DNA of 64,000 nucleotides from positions 2,542,001 to 2,606,000 of the forward strand of contig CM074137.1 in assembly GCA_037178625.1 (NCBI GenBank). Reading direction: 5' to 3'. Origin of the DNA: Skeletonema tropicum. Its lineage: Eukaryota > Bacillariophyta > Thalassiosirophyceae > Thalassiosirales > Thalassiosiraceae. The position numbers and the translations under genes were made by a program. Position 1 is the stretch's first letter; every line of letters starts with the position of its first letter. A model generated the notes under the pieces. That model worked only from the letters and a program-made list of their open reading frames with translations, made no database searches and was not told the DNA's origin. Below, piece after piece: positions 61,317 to 64,000 of the stretch.

Positions 61317-62378
61317 TTGAAGATAGTCCTCACAGACAATGCCGTGGATGCCGCGATTGAATACTTCCACCTCCTGTTGAATCATCCAGGAGCAAAGGCA
61401 GTTACTTATGCACTTTCCAAGTTCTATCATCCCCAATTAGCAGCCCGAATAGCAGCCTTTTCGTGCGATGTTTGTCAGCGCACAAAGATTGGCCAACGCG
61501 GCTATGGCCATTTCCCTCCACGTCAAGTACAAGATCTCAATCCATGGAAGCAATGTGACGTAGACCTTGTGGGCCCGTGGTATGTCAAAACATCAGGACG
61601 ACACGGTAAAGCCTATGAGTTCTATGCCCTGACGGCAATCGATCGTGCCACTGGTTACCCAGATGCCATCATGATCAAGCGCAAGACTAGCGAAAACGTA
61701 GCTCGCAAGTTCAATGAATTATGGCTCTCAAGATATCCAAGACCCGAAGTTTGCGCTCATGATCAAGGTGGTGAATTTATTGGACCTCAGTTCCAGCGGT
61801 TGTTGCACGATGCTGGTATTGCATCAGCCCCATCGACAGCTCGTAACCCCCAAAGCAATGCGATCATCGAACGCCTGCATCTTACTATGGGAAACTCCAT
61901 TCGAGCTCAACTTTCCAATCACAACCCTCGCACCTTGACTGAAGCCGAAGACTTGATGGGAACAATCTTATCTGATACTCTCAGTTCTATCCGTGCAACC
62001 CCGTCGCAATCTACTGGGTATGCCCCAGCAGCACTGGCCTTTGGACGCGATATGATCTTCAACCTTCCAGTTCAATATGATATGAACGAGATCAACCTTC
62101 GCCGCCAACGCCGTGTCGACAAGGATGCCAAACGACTCAACGCCAAGCGGTACAGCTACGATTATCGCGTTGGAGAACAAGTCATGAAGAAGATCTTCGA
62201 TCCTGCCAAACTCGATGATCGTTGGAAGGGCCCCTTCACTATCACAAGAATCCATGTCAATGGTAACATCACTATTCAACTCACCCAACATCTACAAGAG
62301 CGTCTCAACATCCGACGCGTCAAGCCCTATAGGCAACCTACACCTCAAGTCTTACAACAAATCGTTGCGCCCTCTTAG
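61317..62378 (+). CDS. Retrotransposon integrase
   Basis: About 353 codons with no ATG at the head; the frame is +1 relative to pol and opens after a TGA at 61272-61274. The zinc-binding HHCC is in FHLLLNHPG and CDVCQ. The catalytic triad is Asp83 (CDVDLVGPW), Asp149 (AHDQGGEF) and Glu185 (SNAIIERLH), an exact D,D-35-E spacing. The C-terminus is basic with KKIFDPAKLDDRWKGPF, the usual integrase C-terminal GPY/F-like module. It is functional-looking if expressed by frameshifting from pol. The TAG stop overlaps the polypurine tract. Confidence 0.92.
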   Translation: MKIVLTDNAVDAAIEYFHLLLNHPGAKAVTYALSKFYHPQLAARIAAFSCDVCQRTKIGQRGYGHFPPRQVQDLNPWKQCDVDLVGPWYVKTSGRHGKAYEFYALTAIDRATGYPDAIMIKRKTSENVARKFNELWLSRYPRPEVCAHDQGGEFIGPQFQRLLHDAGIASAPSTARNPQSNAIIERLHLTMGNSIRAQLSNHNPRTLTEAEDLMGTILSDTLSSIRATPSQSTGYAPAALAFGRDMIFNLPVQYDMNEINLRRQRRVDKDAKRLNAKRYSYDYRVGEQVMKKIFDPAKLDDRWKGPFTITRIHVNGNITIQLTQHLQERLNIRRVKPYRQPTPQVLQQIVAPS

Positions 62379-62389
62379 GAGGGGTAGAA

Positions 62390-62638
62390 TGTCACACCTA
62401 CGTAGTGTCGGACATCAATCAAATTCATATTTATGTTATCTGGTTTCTCGTTTCTCAATATGTTTCGGAATGCTTTATCTGGTTTCTCGTTTCTCAATAT
62501 GTTTCGGAATCCTCCATCGCCAATGAAAGCAACCGAATCCAAAAACGTTGATCGTTTCCTTTATATTTTAAGTAATAATAATTCTATTCGTTACATCTAT
62601 TGATCAATAATAAGCTCAATTGTTAGCTAGATTGGACA
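62390..62638 (+). repeat. 3' LTR
   Basis: 249 bp, reading the same as the 5' LTR with no difference I can find. The polypurine tract precedes it at 62377-62389. It is followed by TGGCC, the right copy of the target duplication. Confidence 0.95.
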
Positions 62639-64000
62639 TGGCCTTCGGGCATTACACGTCTTTCCCAACGAATGGACTAACAAGTCCGCGGGCAGTGCTC
62701 ATGCAACCCCTAGGCGCTTGCTGTTATAGAAATAAAAGACTATACTAAACCCCACACGTGAAGATCCAGCTAGCCAACCCCTTTATGCACTATCCTCGAC
62801 AGACAACAGAGATTCCACCTCAGACGCGGCTCCAGATACAATAGAAGAGGCATCCTCTTCCCTCTCCGGGTCCGCCTCATATGGCTGCTCCCACCACCAT
62901 CGGTGTTTGCTGGTACCACGTTGTCTCTCACCATCCCTACAAAGATCCAGAATCGGGCGGTCCCTGATGTATGCCCCAATAGTCTTTCTCCGCTTTTCGA
63001 TGTACTCCGTCAAAGTATACAGCCCAACCTCCTCAAATAACTCCTTCTTATCCGGATACCTCCACTCTCCAGTCCGTTCGTTCTTCTTAGGTCGATTCCT
63101 GCGTGCCATGCGGCAAGCAGCTCGATAATAGAAGCCTTCCAGACACCGCAACGCCGAATCCGTCAATACCCAAGTCTCACTCCCATACAAAAGCACTGCC
63201 TGCACGACTGCCTTAAAAAACATACCGCAAACCCTGGGTTTCATGTTCTCGCTACGCAGGAGACGAGATATCATTTTCCACGCCTTTCGGGCCTTGGTCA
63301 GATTACTCCGGATCGCCTGCGTGTCAGTATCATCCATCGACATGAGCCGACCAAGATACTTAAACACCTCCACCCGTTCGAGGTCCTCTCCATACGCCGT
63401 GAACTGCCGTGAAGCCAACTTCAAGAGCCCGCTGGTTTGCAATAGCCGCATTAGTTTGCACTATCCTCTCCCTCCCCGTCCGACAGAACTCTGACCTCTC
63501 GTGTCTGGCAGCCCTCCGTGGGTCAGTCTGCATATTGCAGAGATGACACTTCGGGAAGACTCCAGATCCCTCGACGTCCACATAGTCCCGCGGGTGACGA
63601 TCACGGAAGTGCCGACGAAGAGCCCACGCAGTGTTGAAACAATCAGTGGCTTCCTGGCACGCTGGCACAGGGCAGAAAAAACTCCCGCCAAAGCTGGCAT
63701 GCGCAGTATATGTCTCCGGCTCTCCATCATTCAATAGAAAGTCCCGATTCAACACCCTTGATCGAAACACACCGTGTTGCGTCTCCAAATGCGAGTTCAG
63801 TGAGGCTGCAGATAGTTCCATACCACATTTATCGCACTCCACCCGCCGCCGATTCCACTCCTCTCTAGTCCTGAAACCATGCCGCGTGTTGTAGTACACC
63901 TCATCGGATTGCCGAACCCTAATCCTCGCATCCACACACGTCATAACTTTCGTTTTTGACACGTTGGTCTTGAGGCCAACCCGATCAAATAAATCAGTAA
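62639..64000 (-). mobile_element. Non-LTR (LINE-type) retroelement, 3' part, with frameshift; runs off right edge
   Basis: On the minus strand from the right edge: an RT segment (DLFDRVGLKTNVSKTKVMTC), then three Cys/His finger-like motifs (CDKCGMELSAASLNSHLETQ ending in H; CPVPACQEATDCF...HFRDRH; CHLCNMQTDPRRAARH). A 10-bp tandem duplication near 63396-63415 (GCCGTGAACT/GCCGTGAAGC) then shifts the frame. The next frame reads the RT motif VEVFKYLGRLMS and the C-terminal region to a TAA at 62783, followed by a 3'UTR. The duplication is absent in the 6.1-kb copy. Its 3' tip lies left of the LTR element (about 56848-56857), so the LTR insertion split it. It is probably a dead copy. Confidence 0.88.

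Larger units (their letters stand above)
56858..62638 (+). mobile_element. Complete Ty3/gypsy-type LTR retrotransposon
   Basis: 5781 bp bounded by 249-bp LTRs (56858-57106 and 62390-62638), both TGTCAC...GGACA, which appear identical on reading. The 5-bp target duplication is TGGCC (56853-56857 and 62639-62643). The order gag, protease, RT, RNase H, integrase is that of Ty3/gypsy. A polypurine tract AGGAGGGGTAGAA (62377-62389) abuts the 3' LTR. Identical LTRs and intact frames indicate very recent insertion. The element lies inside the 3' part of a non-LTR element (see 62639-64000). Confidence 0.95.

Overview
The window looks like nuclear DNA of a diatom. Several features point that way: short GT-AG introns (about 76-206 bp); plastid-type bipartite presequences with an ASAFAP-like signal-cleavage site (693-1 minus, 16457-14694 minus); an APS kinase/ATP sulfurylase/pyrophosphatase triple fusion of the kind known from heterokont algae; a DUF6824 protein; MYND/RING/Sel1 proteins; and a small protein family with an 'IREY...GLGW' signature that I associate with diatoms. 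Species cannot be fixed from the sequence. A centric (Thalassiosirales-like) diatom is my guess.

Layout. 1-20 kb holds a truncated amino-acid permease, a perfect small inverted-repeat element (777-992), mitochondrial 2-oxoglutarate dehydrogenase E1 (one intron), and a non-LTR retroelement fragment inserted just after its stop codon inside a 74/76-bp duplication. Then come a large bZIP factor, a short diatom-type protein, a TPR protein tail-to-tail with a plastid-type folylpolyglutamate synthase, and two tandem MYND-RING-Sel1 paralogs on either side of a TspO-like gene.

20.4-36.6 kb is the most interesting stretch: eight tightly packed genes that read as one lipid-tailoring and sulfation locus. 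They are a cytochrome P450; an unrecognised multi-pass membrane protein; a 951-aa protein joining a P450 to an SQD2-like GT4 glycosyltransferase; a sphingosine-1-phosphate-lyase-like PLP enzyme; a fatty-acid/sterol hydroxylase; a GT92 glycosyltransferase; a cytosolic-type sulfotransferase; and the membrane-anchored fusion enzyme that makes PAPS, the sulfotransferase co-substrate, and hydrolyses the pyrophosphate released. Hydroxylation, glycosylation, sulfation and PAPS supply sit together. I infer a candidate gene cluster for a sulfated (glyco)lipid, sphingolipid or sterol-like product.

36.6-52 kb has a RING-Sel1-MYND protein with domain order permuted relative to the 17-20 kb pair, a DUF1826 protein, CPSF100, a tandem CCCH zinc-finger protein, an ankyrin-like protein and a DUF6824 protein. 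52.2-54 kb is a satellite-like array of 186-bp units interrupted by a duplicated segment with long perfect palindromes. 54-55 kb has a small secreted protein.

56.8-64 kb is a nested transposon. A complete Ty3/gypsy-type LTR retrotransposon (56858-62638), with LTRs that look identical and a 5-bp target duplication, sits inside the 3' end of a non-LTR element that runs off the right edge. A shorter relative of that element is the fragment at 5.4-6.1 kb. The LTR element's gag and pol are in one frame separated by a single UGA, and its integrase is in another frame.
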